From Perognathus longimembris pacificus (Eukaryota > Chordata > Mammalia > Rodentia > Heteromyidae), in contig NC_063161.1 of NCBI RefSeq assembly GCF_023159225.1, positions 76,174,267-76,238,266 of the forward strand: a stretch of DNA of 64,000 bases, read 5' to 3'. Each line of letters opens with the position of its first letter. Position 1 is the first letter of the stretch. Position numbers and translations under genes: made by a program. This document shows positions 33,373 to 44,965 of the stretch, one piece after another. Under the pieces are notes generated by a model. That model was given only the letters and a program-made list of their open reading frames with translations, was not told the origin of the DNA and did not search any database.

Positions 33373-34390
33373 CAAGCGGCGGCTCTCCAGCGGGCCCTGC
33401 CCTCCAGGCCCTTTAGCTTCCGATTGCCTGACTTTTTTGGGAGCCCCATCCTTTCCCTCCCACTCCATTGGCCTCTCCTACACAAAGGATCTTACCAGGG
33501 CTCAGTCGTTCCCAATGTGCTCCCTCCCCCGCCCCCAGGCTCATAATTCCTCTTTGCCCTTCCCAACTATTTCCCCTTGGTCAAGTTTCTTGACTTTGGT
33601 ATGTTTGGGGGACATAATTCCCATCAGGTTCATAGGGCTTTGCTCATCCTGTGTGCAGGAGCCAGAGCACAGGGCTAAACAAAGTAACAGGGCAGAACAT
33701 AGACCATTTATCTCCCTTCCTGACACCTTCCCCAATTTCACATCCACCCCCTCCTTTCCTCTTTCCCACCTCTGTCTGCCTGGAGCCCTCTGGGGAGCTC
33801 TGGGCTCTTCTGCACCTGTCACCCCCACCCTCATGTCCTCATTGCCCAGACAGGCTGCTGAGGATCCAGCTACCTGGAACTGGAGGCTAAGTGACCTGCT
33901 CATCTGTGTCCTACCTGGTATGCTGGCCTCACCCAAAGTGACCCCAGCCCTAGGACAGGACAGGACAGGAAGGGACAGGACAGGGTAGGCTGAGGTTGGC
34001 TGGCCCCATTTGTCAGAAACACAAGCCTTCTTATCCAAGTTAGGCCAGGCCAAGCCCTAGCCACAGGAAGCTGTCAGGCTTAAAAAAAAAAAAAAAGTAA
34101 AGTCTCCCTCTGTGGCCCCCTCACTTCAATATGCCCCCCTTTTCCCACAGGGGATGAGGCCAGGGGAGCCCCTCCACAATCCTTTGTTGAATCACTACCA
34201 GTGTACCTGAGACTCATTTTCCATCTTTCTGCCTACCATCTCATATAATTTATATAATAAACCAGCCTTAGAGAAGCCACTGCTTTATAGTATAGAAGAC
34301 TGTGAGGATCAAAGAGGTTGACTGCCAAGTTCATCTCAGCCCTTGATCCTTCCATCTCTTTCCCTCCTTTATCAAAAATGTGATATACTG
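33373..34390. other. Unique intergenic sequence
   Basis: About 1 kb of unique sequence with a short (GGACA)n run near 33953-33985. Frames of 170-183 codons on both strands have no recognisable domain. Confidence 0.5.
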
Positions 34391-34583
34391 GGCTGGGAAT
34401 GTGGCTTAGTGGTAGAGTGCTTGCCTAGCATGCATGAAGCTTTGGATTCAATTCCTCAGCAACACATAAACATAGAAAAGCTGGAAATGGCGCCTATGGC
34501 TCATGTGGTAGAAGGCAAACCTTGAGCAAAAGGAAGCCAGGGACAGTACTGAGGCCCTGAGTTCAAGCCCCAGGACTGGCAAA
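34391..34583 (+). mobile_element. IDL-Geo-like SINE
   Basis: Older subtype (gtggcttagtggtagagtgc) with an A12 tail. Confidence 0.85.
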
Positions 34584-34605
34584 AAAAAAAAAGCAATATA
34601 CTTTT

Positions 34606-34812
34606 GGGGTGGGGGCTGGTCCTGGGACTTGAACTCATGGCCTGGGAACTGTCCTGGGGCCTCTTTGTGCCCAAGGCTAGTGCTCTATAGCCATAGAGCC
34701 ACACACTTCTGTTTTTTTTCTGGGTCATACCAGGCTGACTTCAAACCACAATTCTCAGATCTCAGCCTTCTGAGTAGCTAGAATTACGGGCATGAGCCAC
34801 TGGCACCCAGGT
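34606..34812 (-). mobile_element. B1-Geo-like SINE, reverse
   Basis: Diverged reversed copy ending gaattacgggcatgagccac. Confidence 0.78.
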
Positions 34813-34877
34813 TGATATACTTCAAATACACACACACTCACGCACACAGGGGTGCACTCACACACACAAATACCCAG

Positions 34878-35530
34878 TGTTAGGAAAATGGAGAAATGAA
34901 CAAAATAGGCCGGATTCAAACTCAACAGGATAGGACTGTTTATTGCCAGGCCAGCAAGGGACACAGACCTTTCCACCAGTATGGAATTGGGGTTGGGGGT
35001 AGCAGTCAAAGTTTTTTTAATTTGTTTTCTGGTCCTGGGGCTTGAACTCTGGGCCTGGGTGCTGTCCCTGAGCTCTTCAGCTCAAGGCTAGCACTCTACC
35101 ACTTTGAGCCACAGCACCACTTCCAGTTTTCTGGTGGTTAATTGGAGATAAGAATCTCAGGGACTTTCCTGCCCATCCTGGCTTTGAACCAAAATCCTCA
35201 GATCTCAGCCTCCTTGGAGTCAAGGTTTTTATAGGGTCTGAGCAAGGAGACAGGGGTTACATGAGTTTAGTATGGGGCGGAGGTGACTGCAGGTGTGGGC
35301 AGAGAACAGAGTAAGTATTCCCTTATCCAAGGTCTCAATGTTCTAACAGCTCTACATCTGTCTTACCTAGACAGTTTGACCTTCATTTTTAGTCTTCCAA
35401 CCTTTTAACCCTTTCCTGGCCTCACAGCTTGGCCCCAGAGCCTTCTAGGCTAGTCCCACAATGGAAGGTCTACATCCAAGCTCAGGTAGGATTGTCCTGT
35501 CTTGTCAGGCAGTCTGCACATATCTTTGGT
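34878..35530 (-). mobile_element. Solo LTR-like element, reverse, with SINE insertion
   Basis: Starts TGTTAGG at 34878. On the minus strand a TATA-like site (complement of tttttatag near 35225) precedes an AATAAA (complement of 34937-34942). With the inserted SINE removed they are about 80 bases apart, as expected in an LTR. The right border is uncertain. Confidence 0.5.
35010..35218 (-). mobile_element. B1-Geo-like SINE nested in LTR
   Basis: Reversed copy flanked by agtcaaagttttt and agtcaaggttttt. Confidence 0.85.
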
Positions 35531-35616
35531 GGCTTGCCTGGTATGCACCTGGGAAAACAGGGTGGGGGAGATCAGTCCTTCAGCCAAGATTATAGATAAG
35601 ATGTCACTGAGTATCC

Positions 35617-36062
35617 CCCCCCCCCCCAAGATAGTGAAGCTTGAACTCAGGGTCTAGGTACTGTCCCTGAGCTCATTCACTCAAGGGTAGCACTCTACCA
35701 CTTGGGACCACTTCCTGTTTTCTGGTGGTTAACTGGAGATAAAAGTCTCACAGACTTTCCTTCCCAGGCCAGCTTTGAACCATGACCCTCAGAACTCAGC
35801 CTCCTGGGTAGCTAGGATTACAGGTGTGAGCCACCAGCATCTGGCTTAGGAAGAATTCTTTTGTGTGTGTGCCAGTCCTGGCACTTGAACTTAGGGCCTC
35901 AGCACAGTCCTAAGCTTCTTTTGCTCAAGGCTCTTATCACTTGAGCCACTGCACCACTTCCGACTTTTTGTGCTTAAGTGGTACTGAGGAATCGAACCCA
36001 GAGCTTCATGCATGCTAGGTAAGCACTCTACCACTAAATCCATTGAGCCACATTCCCAGCCC
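35617..36062 (-). mobile_element. B1-Geo-like then IDL-Geo-like SINEs, reverse
   Basis: A reversed B1-Geo-like copy (35617-35846) follows a poly-C run. An older reversed IDL-Geo-like copy lies at 35870-36062. Confidence 0.82.
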
Positions 36063-36087
36063 AGGGAAATTCCTTTATTTTCCTTCT

Positions 36088-36390
36088 TCTTTTTTTTTTT
36101 TTCTTTTGGTGTGTGTGTGTGGGGGGGGGGTGGCCGAGAGGGGTCTGTGTCTGTGTGTGTATGCACATGTTGGTACCAGACCTTGAATTCAGCCTTTGCA
36201 CTGTCTCTGAGCTACTTTTGCTCAAGGATAGTGCTTTACCACTTGAGCCACAGCTCCACTTATGGCATTTTGCTGGTTAATTGGAGACAAGAGCCTCATA
36301 GACTTTTCTTGGCTGACTTTCATCCAGGAAGCTTAGATCTCAGCCTCCACAGGAGTTGGGATTACAGGCCGGAGCCACTGGCACCTGACT
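36088..36390 (-). mobile_element. B1-Geo-like SINE, reverse, with T/GT/G-rich tail
   Basis: The tail region expanded into T, GT and G runs (36088-36160). The body lies at 36170-36390. Confidence 0.78.
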
Positions 36391-36539
36391 CTTCTCACAT
36401 TTGGGATAGCTGTTTTCTTAAGGGAAAACATGATCAGAATCTCAGGTCTCTCCTCTTCCTGTCTCACAGCCCCCCTTCTTCCCTCCCACGGGGGGGGGGG
36501 GAACCTTCCTCTGCCTGCACCCCCATGCATTCCTTGCGT

Positions 36540-38110
36540 CTGTAAACCTCCGCATTGCAGGGCGCCCTGAGGTTCCCCTAGGTTGTTCCGGCCGTCCCGT
36601 GGGTGGGCACCACAGGCACCCTGGGTTTACAGCCATGGCCCAGCACGAATACTCCCCAGGTTTCTTCCTGGCATTTCCGGGTGGGCACCCCCACCCCAGA
36701 CTGGGATTCCAGGTCCCCAGCGCCCCTTCGGGGAAGTTCAGCCGTTTCGAAAGTCCCCCGGCCACACCTCGGCCGCCCCTGGGCCGCCGCTGGCTAAGCG
36801 GGAAGTGGCGGAGGAAGCGGAGCGCCCGGGGCGCGCGGCCCGCGGCCCCGATGACTAAGTTTGGCTGGGACCGGCGCAGTTTGCCTTTTAAGGCGGCCTG
36901 GAGGGCAGCGGGGCCCTGAGTGGCGAAGGGGCCGTAGGCGGTGGGGGTGGGGTGGGTGGGAGGACACCAAGACCAGAGAGGAGGAGACCCCACCCCACGG
37001 GGGTCGGACCCCCACCCCGCCCCCTCAGCTCCTCCCCATCCCGGGTCCCTGGCGCGCCAGGCCCAAGCCTATTCAGAAATACAAAAAGGTAAACTGAGGC
37101 CCAGGAGGCTGAGATCTGTGGGGGTGCGTGCCAAGGCGCGTGCAGCCAGGCGACACCAGGTCCCCGCGGCCCAGCCTGCCCCTGACAGCCGTGACTCAAG
37201 CTGCCCAGGGCGGGGCTGCATTTATTGGACGCCCAAGGAATGCAGCCCCGGCTTGGCTGGGTCTCTCCTTGAGAGGGGCATGGGGGGTGGGCGAGGCGGA
37301 CAAGGAGCACCTCACCGCGCCCCTCCCTCCTGTCCCTCCCGGGTCCCCCGCCCCTGACTACCCCCCACCCCCGTTATCATGGGGGGAAACTGAGGCTTTG
37401 AGCAAAAGTTGCTACTGCCACAGTCAAGTGAGCTCAGTGAGGTGCCAGGGCCGAGTCTACGAGGGGCTTGGCCGCACCCCTCACCCAGAAGGAGGAATTC
37501 CGGGTGCGGGTGCGAAGCCCGGCGGCGGGTGCCCTGGTGGATCCGGGTGGAATCGGCTCTCCTGGGTCGCCCTCCCCCGGTCCTGTGCTGGTCACCCCTG
37601 AGCGGGACCCCTGGCGCCTCGGCCGCGGGCCTCAGCGTCCCCAAATGCAGCAGGTGGGGAACAGGGCAGCTGTGGGGGCTGGGCAGTGATTTTCCAGATT
37701 CGGGGTGCTGCGCTGAGTCCCCTCATTCCTTCTCAATCACAGCCCCCGGGGCCGAGCCACAGCCGGCTGGGGGGCGGGGACGCGGCTCCCGGGCCGGGCG
37801 CCCCCTCCCCGGCGTCCCTAAACCTGGCCTTAAAAGGAGAGGAACTGGGGCCAAGTGGGCCGGGCCGGCGCGGGGAGGGCCGGGCGCGCGCGGGACTCGC
37901 CCGGGCCGCCGGCCGGCTTATCGCTCTGCGGAGGCCCGGGCCGCGAGAGGCTCCCAGCCCCGGCCACGTGAGCCTGCGAGCTCCGGAGCCCAGATAAGAG
38001 CTGGTCCCAGCCTCGGCCCCACCTCCGCGTTCCAACCCCATCCCACCCGGCTGACCTGGTGGGGGTAAGGGTCTGCCCACCCCACGGGGGCGGGGAGGGA
38101 CTGGAAGCCC
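36540..38110. promoter_or_regulatory. Intergenic CpG-rich element with two CArG boxes
   Basis: A repeat-free, CpG-dense island of about 1.5 kb between FSCN1 and ACTB. Visible motifs: perfect CArG boxes CCTTTTAAGG (36884-36893) and CCTTAAAAGG (37828-37837), AP-1 TGACTCA (37192-37198), E-box CACGTG (37965-37970) and GATA sites at 37917-37922 (reverse) and 37993-37998. CArG boxes bind SRF, the main regulator of ACTB. Frames of up to 219 codons occur on both strands, but none resembles a known protein. An enhancer or the promoter of an unrecognised non-coding RNA are the likeliest readings. Confidence 0.6.
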
Positions 38111-38191
38111 GCCTAGGGACTCCGACCTCCCAGACTACCCAGCCTCAGGACCCAGCAGCAAGGGATTTTATTTGGGGGTCCTCTTTAAGTC

Positions 38192-38696
38192 TGGCTAGGT
38201 GGTGACTGCTTGTAATCCCAGCACTAGGGAGACTGAAGCAGGAGTTTGAGTCCATTCTTGGCTACAAAGACAATTCCAGGGCTGGGAGTGTGGCTTAGCG
38301 GTAGAGTGCTTGCCTCGCATGCATGAGGCTCTGGGTTCGATTCCTTATCACCACATAAACAGAAAGGGGGTGGGGAGAACGCTGGAAGTGGTGCTGTGGC
38401 TCAAGTGGTAGAGTGCAAAAAAAAAAAAAAAAAATCAGGGACAGTGTCCAGATGAGGGGGGAGAGGGAGAGAGAGAATCCCAGGCAAGCAGGAAATACAG
38501 GATGAGACCGTACCTCAAAAACAAAAAACAAGAAAAAAGATGACCTAGTGCTAGTTAAGAGGAGGAGAAAAGTGCATGAGATTCTTATTTCCAATTAACC
38601 ACCAAAAAGCCAGGAGTGGAGCTATCGTTCCAGCAGTAGAGCACCAGCCCTGAGTGAAAAAGTTAAGAGCAGTGCAGAGTTCAAGCTCCAGTACTG

Positions 38697-38698
<2 letters not shown>
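38192..38698 (+). mobile_element. B1, IDL-Geo-like and partial B1-Geo-like SINEs
   Basis: A B1-like unit (38192-38280), an IDL-Geo-like copy with an A18 run inside Geo (38281-38452), and a partial B1-Geo-like copy (38548-38698). A (GT)16 array (38699-38731) follows. Confidence 0.72.
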
Positions 38699-38732
<34 letters not shown>

Positions 38733-38748
38733 AAAAAAGCTGGGTGCA

Positions 38749-38965
38749 GGGCTGGGGATATGGCCTAGTGGCAAGAGAGCTTGCCTCCCATACATGAAGC
38801 CCTCGGTTCGATTCCCCAGCACCACATATACAGAAAATGGCCAGAAGTGGCGCTGTGGCTCAAGTGGCAGAGTGCTAGCCTTGAGCAAAAAGAAGCCAGG
38901 GACAGTGCTCAGGCCCTGAGTCCAAGCCCTAACACTGGCAAAAATAAATAAATAAATAAATAAAA
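38749..38965 (+). mobile_element. IDL-Geo-like SINE
   Basis: Near-consensus copy with an (AATA)n tail. Confidence 0.9.
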
Positions 38966-38988
38966 AAGCTGGGTGCTATTGGGACAGG

Positions 38989-38994
38989 CACACA

Positions 38995-39033
<39 letters not shown>

Positions 39034-39255
39034 CACTTCCCTAGCAAGGCCCTGAGTTAAAACTCCAGTACTGTCAAGCAGAAACAAAAAAGTCCTGCTG
39101 GATACTGGTAGTACAAGCCTAGAATCCTTCCTATCTTAGACTCATCTCCGATTAACTAGCAAAAAGCTGAGCTAGAAGTCTGGTGGTTCGAGAGTAGGAG
39201 CTGAACAAGCAAGCTGAGCACATTTAAGACTCTGGATTCAAGTCTCAATGTTCAC
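38989..39255 (+). mobile_element. (CA)n, ID fragment and worn B1-Geo-like SINE
   Basis: A CA array (38989-39032), an ID-type end (ccctgagttaaaactccagt) and a strongly diverged B1-Geo-like remnant. Confidence 0.55.
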
Positions 39256-40129
39256 ATACCCACACCCACATCTTGGAGTATCTCAAAGTTCCCATGAGTT
39301 GTGACAGGCTGACTTTGTGTGTGTGTATGTGTGTGTATACCAGTCCCACTAGCACCCAGCTTTTTTTTTCTCCTCATAAACTTAAAGTCTTTAGCGCATT
39401 CTAGGCATGCACTCTCCCCCTCAGCCATGCCTCTGCAATGTCTCTAGAGGCCTGTAGAAATTCCTCAATTTCAGGGGCTATGGCAGGGGGGGGTCTCTGA
39501 CTATTGTGACAAATCTGACTGGAGGGAGGGGTGTGGCCAGGTGCTGGCTCTTCTGAGGCTGGCAGATACCTGCTTCCTGCCCCAGGGCCAGGGAAGGGGG
39601 CAAGCAGGGGGACAGGTGAGGGAGGCCAGCCTGCAGAGGGCTGAGCCCCAGGCTGGCGCCACAGGCTGACCATAATGAGTAAGTCTAGATAATGGCCAGG
39701 AGATGACACTCCTGTCCCCACCCTCTGCCCTGTGTCCTTTCCCCTAGGCCTCAGAGGCCTCTTGGGCTTGGAACTAAACGGGAAGCTCAGCTCCCAGAAA
39801 TCAGCTGATGTGAGATTCTTCCTCTTGGCTCATGTGTGGCCTGTCTTCCTTCGGAGGAAAACAGAAATGAAGAGCTGTTCTAGCATTGATGCCACTCTGA
39901 GCTCTGGACACTTCCGTCCCACAGACCCAGGGAGACCAAGGCCCCTCTGGGTCACACACCTGCACAGAGCCACCTAGGCAGGAGACAAGGCCCATCTTAG
40001 CCTCCTTCTCCTGGCCAGTGTGACCTGAGACTCACCACCAGGGCCTGGGCCTCCTGGGGTCACCGAAGGGACAGAGAAGGACCCCAGCTAGGAGGAAGCC
40101 CCCACCCCCTCCAAGTGGTAACAGTCCTG
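39256..40129. other. Unique intergenic sequence
   Basis: About 870 bases with a short GT run (39317-39338) and otherwise no recognisable repeat, exon or motif cluster. Confidence 0.5.
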
Positions 40130-40358
40130 CAGGCTGGGTATGGGTGCTCACACCTGTAATCTCAGCTATTCAGGAGGCTGAAATCTAAGAATCATGGTTC
40201 AAAGCCAGCCCAGGCAGGAAAGTCCATGAGACTCAGCTCTAGTGAACCACTCACGGCAAAGCAGGAAGTGGAGCTGTGGCTCAAGTGCTAGATCACTAGC
40301 CTTGAGCAAAAAAAGCTCAGGGACAGCACCCAGGCTTGAGTTCAAGCCCCAGGACTCA
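40130..40358 (+). mobile_element. B1-Geo-like SINE
   Basis: Full-length copy, from gctgggtatgggtgctcaca to gttcaagccccaggactc. Confidence 0.83.
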
Positions 40359-40760
40359 CTCACACACACAGAGAAAAAATAATTCTGCTTCACACTCCGG
40401 GTCAAATCTCTAGGCCTAGATATTTAAGGGCCTGAACTACTGAAAGTGTGTTCTCCCTCTGTTACCCTGGAAACCAGATCAATGCACACAGGCTCTCAAA
40501 AGCCAAAGCTCATTAGGGACACCCAGGTGCTTATTGTTGTATTTCTGTAACCCTAGTGCTAAGAATACAAATAAACTCGAATTTGGCCACAGACCAAGAG
40601 AATTCTGAAGTCCAACGTTAGACTTTGTTTCTAAGATCTTTTGGGGTGTTTCACAATATTAGAGCTATCTCCTGAAACCTTAGCCCTGCCCCTTTCCTGC
40701 TCACACACCCTCTGGGGCTCCTCATGGCATAGCAAAGTCCTGTGCAGAATGAACACCCTT

Positions 40761-40761
<1 letters not shown>

Positions 40762-40791
<30 letters not shown>
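40762..40791. repeat. (CA)n microsatellite
   Basis: 15 CA units in otherwise unique DNA. Confidence 0.95.
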
Positions 40792-40793
<2 letters not shown>

Positions 40794-41189
40794 CACTCAG
40801 TAACATCAACAATCTCTGTGCTGCCAAGGGTTGGGCCCCAACTCTCCCTCTGGACCCCATAGCTCACTTTCTTCTCTGGGTCTGGGCTGGGGCTGATAGG
40901 AAGCACTTGCCTAACTCTGGGCTTTGGAATCACTGAGGCACCCCAGCATTCAGCCAGGAAGCCTGGTTTCCAGTTTCTGCCACATTCTTTCCTGGTACCC
41001 CGAGAACTGAGTCCCTGGCATGGACTCAATACACTTCTGTCTGCCAGTGCCCAGCCTCAGGAGGGCTTGTTGTCCCTGGTTCCAGAGCCCAAGTTCATGC
41101 CAGCCAAGTGAACCTTGGCCCCTTGTTTCCTTGGAGGATTCCTACACAAACTTCAAAACCCAACTTAAGAAATCCCCTCCTCTGGAGAT

Positions 41190-41245
41190 CCTTGCTAGCA
41201 CTCCCAGGCCAAGGAGACCCTTGCTAGCACTCCCAGGCCAAGGAG
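41190..41245. repeat. Tandem duplication, 29-base period
   Basis: Two copies of a unit with ccttgctagcactcccaggc as its core, at 41190-41216 and 41219-41245, identical over 27 bases. Confidence 0.95.
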
Positions 41246-41737
41246 CCCCTCCCCCGTGGTCAGCTTCTCACGGGTTCAGGATATCAAATCCAGTTGTTTC
41301 CCCTCAGGGCCTCTGCAGTACAGGTTGGAGTCTGACCTGTGAGTATTACCAGAGACTAAGTGAGTCAGCCCTGGTTCATAGACCCGAGAACTTCCTGTGA
41401 CACACCCCCAGGTCCCTTGGCTAACATCCTGGCTGGGTGTGAGGCCTGAAGCAGCCTAGCCCTGCCCTGCCTCAAGCTCAGCATCCTGTCACCAAGTCAG
41501 CCCTGGGATGTGCTCCGGTGACATGCCAGGCCCACACCCAGGACACTGCCAGAGACAGGAACAGGGACCGGATACTGGCTCCTGGAGAGACAACACGGAC
41601 AGACCTGGACTCTGACCCTGTGGTTTATACCCAAGGCTGTCCTTTCACTGTCCTCTTCCTGTTCCATCGCACCGGCCTGCTCTGAGCCACTATGAGTAAA
41701 AATCTGCATGCCTGCCTTTTTTCCTTCCTGAATCCAT

Positions 41738-41810
41738 CCTTCCTTCCTTCCTCCCTCCCTCCCTCCCTCCCTCCCTCCCTCCCTCCCTCCTTCTTTCTTT
41801 GTTTCTTTCC
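41738..41810. repeat. (CCTT)n-(CCCT)n pyrimidine array
   Basis: TTCC units change to CTCC units and then TTCT. Polypyrimidine on the plus strand. Confidence 0.93.
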
Positions 41811-42644
41811 TGCTGGGGCTCTGTTCTCCGCAGTCCTGTGCTGCCTAATCCTCAGGTAGCATGGAGGGGTTACCCACACACACCCTAAAAGCTGATCTCC
41901 AAGCAGCTTTGCTTCACCAACCTCTAGCCCCATGGCTGGAGCACGCAGTCCCGCTCTCCCATCACGGGGATTTCCCACTGCCTAGCACATAGGGGTTCCC
42001 TCCTGATGAACATTAAGGAGGTTTCCTCATTTTGGGGTGCCAGGAGCAACCGGTGGGGGCCAGGCTTCAGTGGCTCAGCTCCAAGTACTAGGGTCCCCAG
42101 GCAGGTGCCGTCTGCAGCCCTCCATATCACATTCTAGAATGGGACACCAACTTGAGGAGCCCCAGCCCTACCTGGAGAGAAATCAGGTGGCAGGAAGACC
42201 TTGCTCCCCAACGTTGGCCTCCTCCTTTCCCCAAGTAAGCTCAGGGTGAAGCGAACCAGCTGTCAGAACACAGTGAGCAAGGCCTTGTCTCCTCTTGGAT
42301 TCTGTGGCCCCCCCCCCAACAAAGTCCCTTCCCCTGGGCCCCAACAACGCTGGTATTGGCCAGCCTCTGCCCATCTCAGGACCTGGGATAGATCAGTGGG
42401 AATTGTGGGGTCCCAGGGCCTCTGTAGCAGGCCCCATCTCTCTGCGCCATTCCCATAGGATCTCTATGTGCTCAGAGACATTGAGTTACTTTCCAAGGAT
42501 GTCCAGCAAGTAAGTGACAGAGCCTGGAACTAGTTCCCAGAAGGAAAATTGGGGGTGGGGATACACTCCCCAAAGTTTAGGTTTATTTCATTTTGTGTTT
42601 GTGCCAGTACTGAGGTACTTGAACTAAGGTGTAGTGCTCTTCCT

Positions 42645-42863
42645 TGGCTTTTTTTTTTTTTTTTTGGCCAGTCCTGGGGCTTGAACTCGGGGCTTGAGCA
42701 CTGTCCTTGGCTTCTTTTTGCTCAGGGCTAGCACTCTGCCACTTGAGCCACAGCGCCACTTCTGGCTATTTTCTACATATGTGGTGCTGGGGAATTGAAC
42801 CCAGGGCTTCATGTATAGGAGGTGAGCACTCTTGCCAATAGGCCATAGCCATATTCCCAACCT
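42645..42863 (-). mobile_element. IDL-Geo-like SINE, nested
   Basis: Reversed copy inside the Geo part of the host, with a T18 tail and an extra gccata duplication near its end. Confidence 0.88.
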
Positions 42864-42924
42864 CGGCTTTTTTTTTTTTCTCTAGGCTGGCACTCTACTA
42901 CTTTAGCCACACCTTTGCCCCACT

Positions 42925-43134
42925 TTATTTTTTATTTTTTTGGTCAGTCCTAGGCCGTGAACTCAGGGCCTAAGCACTGTTCCTGGCTTCTTTCTTGCTC
43001 AAGGCTAGCACTCTGCCACTTGAGCCACAGCGCCACTTCTGGCCATTTTCTGTATATGTGGTGCTGAGGAATCGAACCCAGGGCCTCATGTGTACGAGGC
43101 AAGCACTCTTGCCACTAGGCCACATTCCCAGCCC
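42925..43134 (-). mobile_element. IDL-Geo-like SINE, nested
   Basis: Reversed copy. Flanks share the host sequence around ccccactttatt. Confidence 0.9.
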
Positions 43135-43164
43135 CTTTTGCCCCCACTTTATTTGCCAGTTATT

Positions 43165-43376
43165 TTTAATTTTTTTTATTTTTTGGCCAGTCCTGGGCTT
43201 GGACTCAGGGCCTGAGCACTGTCCCTGGCTTCTTTTTGCTCAAGGCTAGCACTCTGCCACTTGAGCCACAGCGCCCCTTCTGGTCGTTTTCTGTATTTGT
43301 GGTGCTGGGGAATTGAACCCAGGGCCTCATGTATACGAGGCAAGCACTCTTGCCACTAGGCCATATCCCCAGCCCT
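43165..43376 (-). mobile_element. IDL-Geo-like SINE, nested
   Basis: Reversed copy flanked by tgccagttatttt (from 43155 and from 43377). Confidence 0.92.
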
Positions 43377-43386
43377 TGCCAGTTAT

Positions 43387-43389
<3 letters not shown>

Positions 43390-43466
<77 letters not shown>
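43390..43466. repeat. (GA)n microsatellite
   Basis: About 38 pure GA units inside the host SINE. Confidence 0.97.
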
Positions 43467-43468
<2 letters not shown>

Positions 43469-43560
43469 GAGGACTTTTCTGTTCAAGCTGGCCTCAAACT
43501 GTGATCCTTTAGATCTCAGCCTCCCAAGGAGGAACAAAGGCATGCCCCACTATGCCCTGG

Positions 43561-44475
43561 TCTCTTGGAATGGAGTTGTTGGGTCTTTATGGGAGACCCC
43601 AAAGCCATTAGTTATGGCCCCCAACAAAAGTCAATGTACCAAGAAAGTTGTTTTGTATAAAGCCCAGGCGGGCAGCAGGCAGGGAGCAGAGGGAGGCCTG
43701 TGGGCAGCTCTCCTGACCTGAATCTCCTGTGAGCTCTTATCTGGCAGAGCACAGGGGCTATCTCAGGGTGTGAGGACATGCTGGCCTTGGGTCCCCAGGG
43801 ACAGTGTACTGGAGTGTGGGAAGTCTCTTTGGTTGAGCCTCCAGCAGCTGGCATGGGGCCAGGTATGGTGGGGACATGAGGAAACCCAGATAGCTGGGCC
43901 AGTTAGGGTCTTCTCCCCGTCAGTTGGCTTAGCTTCCTGGTGAGCTGAGATTTCTGGGCCTGGTTCACATTGTACTGTGGCCATAGGAGATCAGGTTTCC
44001 ACGTGAGCTGGCTCAGGGCCCAAGGCTGCAGGAGCCAGCACCAGCTTGGGTTTCTCCTGGGAAGACAGGGCCCAAGGAGGCCTATGCTGGCCCAAGATGG
44101 GACCTTGAGGTTCACCCAGATGTAGGCTGAGTGCTGGTCCTGGATGGCTGTGTTATAGTTCTTTTTCCCAGTAGCCAGAGGCTGTGTTATATAACTTCAG
44201 AGCCAAGGCTCACCCTCATTTGCCCTCATTTGCTCATCTGAGAAATGGGGAGATTCCTAATTACAGGGTAGTAGGCCCTGAGGGCTCTGCCTTCTCTTTC
44301 CACTGGATGGGAAGCCCAGCAGGGCAGACCCAGCCTGCTGAGCTGCTATGAGTCAGCTAGTGCCCACCCTCCAAGCCCTCAAAATATTGGAGCCCACCTA
44401 TCCCCTGCCTGGACCAGGGCCTCAACCCACTTCCTTCCCATCCTTCTATACCTCTACTCTACTTTACCTCTCAGG

Positions 44476-44478
<3 letters not shown>
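43561..44478. other. Unique intergenic sequence
   Basis: About 900 bases without SINEs. No exon is recognised. Confidence 0.5.
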
Positions 44479-44524
<46 letters not shown>

Positions 44525-44965
44525 TTTATGGGGCTTGAATTTGGTGCCTGGGTGTTGTCCCTGAGCTCTTTTGCTTAAAGCTAGCGCTCTACCACATTGA
44601 GCTACATCACCACTTCTGATTTTCTGGTGGTTAATTGGAGTTAAGAGTCTCATGGAGCTGAGTGCTAGTGGCTCACGCCTGTAATCCTAGCTACCCAGGA
44701 GGCTGCGATCTGAGGATTGCAGTTGAAAGGCAGCTCAGGAAGGAAAGTCTGTGAGACTCCAATTAACCAGAAAACCGGAAGTGGTGTTGTGGCTTAAGTG
44801 GCAGAGTGAGCTGAAGAGTTCAGGGACAGCACCCAGGCTCAGTGTTCAAGCTCCATGACCAACAACAACAACACAAAGAGTCTCATGGACTTTTCTGCCC
44901 CAGCTGGCTTCAAACCATGATCTTCAGATCTCAGCTAGGATTTGTAAGCCACTGGATCCTGGCTT
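44479..44965 (-). mobile_element. B1-Geo-like SINE, reverse, with (GT)n and a nested copy
   Basis: A GT array (44479-44522) and Geo (44523-44655) are followed by the B1-like half at about 44890-44965. A forward B1-Geo-like SINE sits between. Confidence 0.8.
44656..44875 (+). mobile_element. B1-Geo-like SINE nested in another
   Basis: Forward copy ending in an (AAC)n tail, flanked by aagagtctcatgga on both sides. Confidence 0.88.

Larger units (their letters stand above)
40359..42597. other. Large unique intergenic block
   Basis: 2.2 kb with no SINE, the longest repeat-poor stretch outside the genes besides 48.8-50.9 kb. Frames of up to about 126 codons lack known domains. It holds microsatellites and a tandem duplication, listed separately. 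Confidence 0.55.
42598..43560 (-). mobile_element. B1-Geo-like SINE, reverse, carrying three nested SINEs
   Basis: Host pieces lie at 42598-42644, 42864-42924, about 43135-43164 and 43467-43560. Three IDL-Geo-like SINEs and a GA array account for the rest. Confidence 0.75.

Noticed and set aside
36442..38068. Frames of 138-219 codons in the 36.5-38.1 kb island
   Set aside because: Overlapping frames on both strands with GC-driven composition, no recognisable domain and no splice or poly(A) context that favours one of them.
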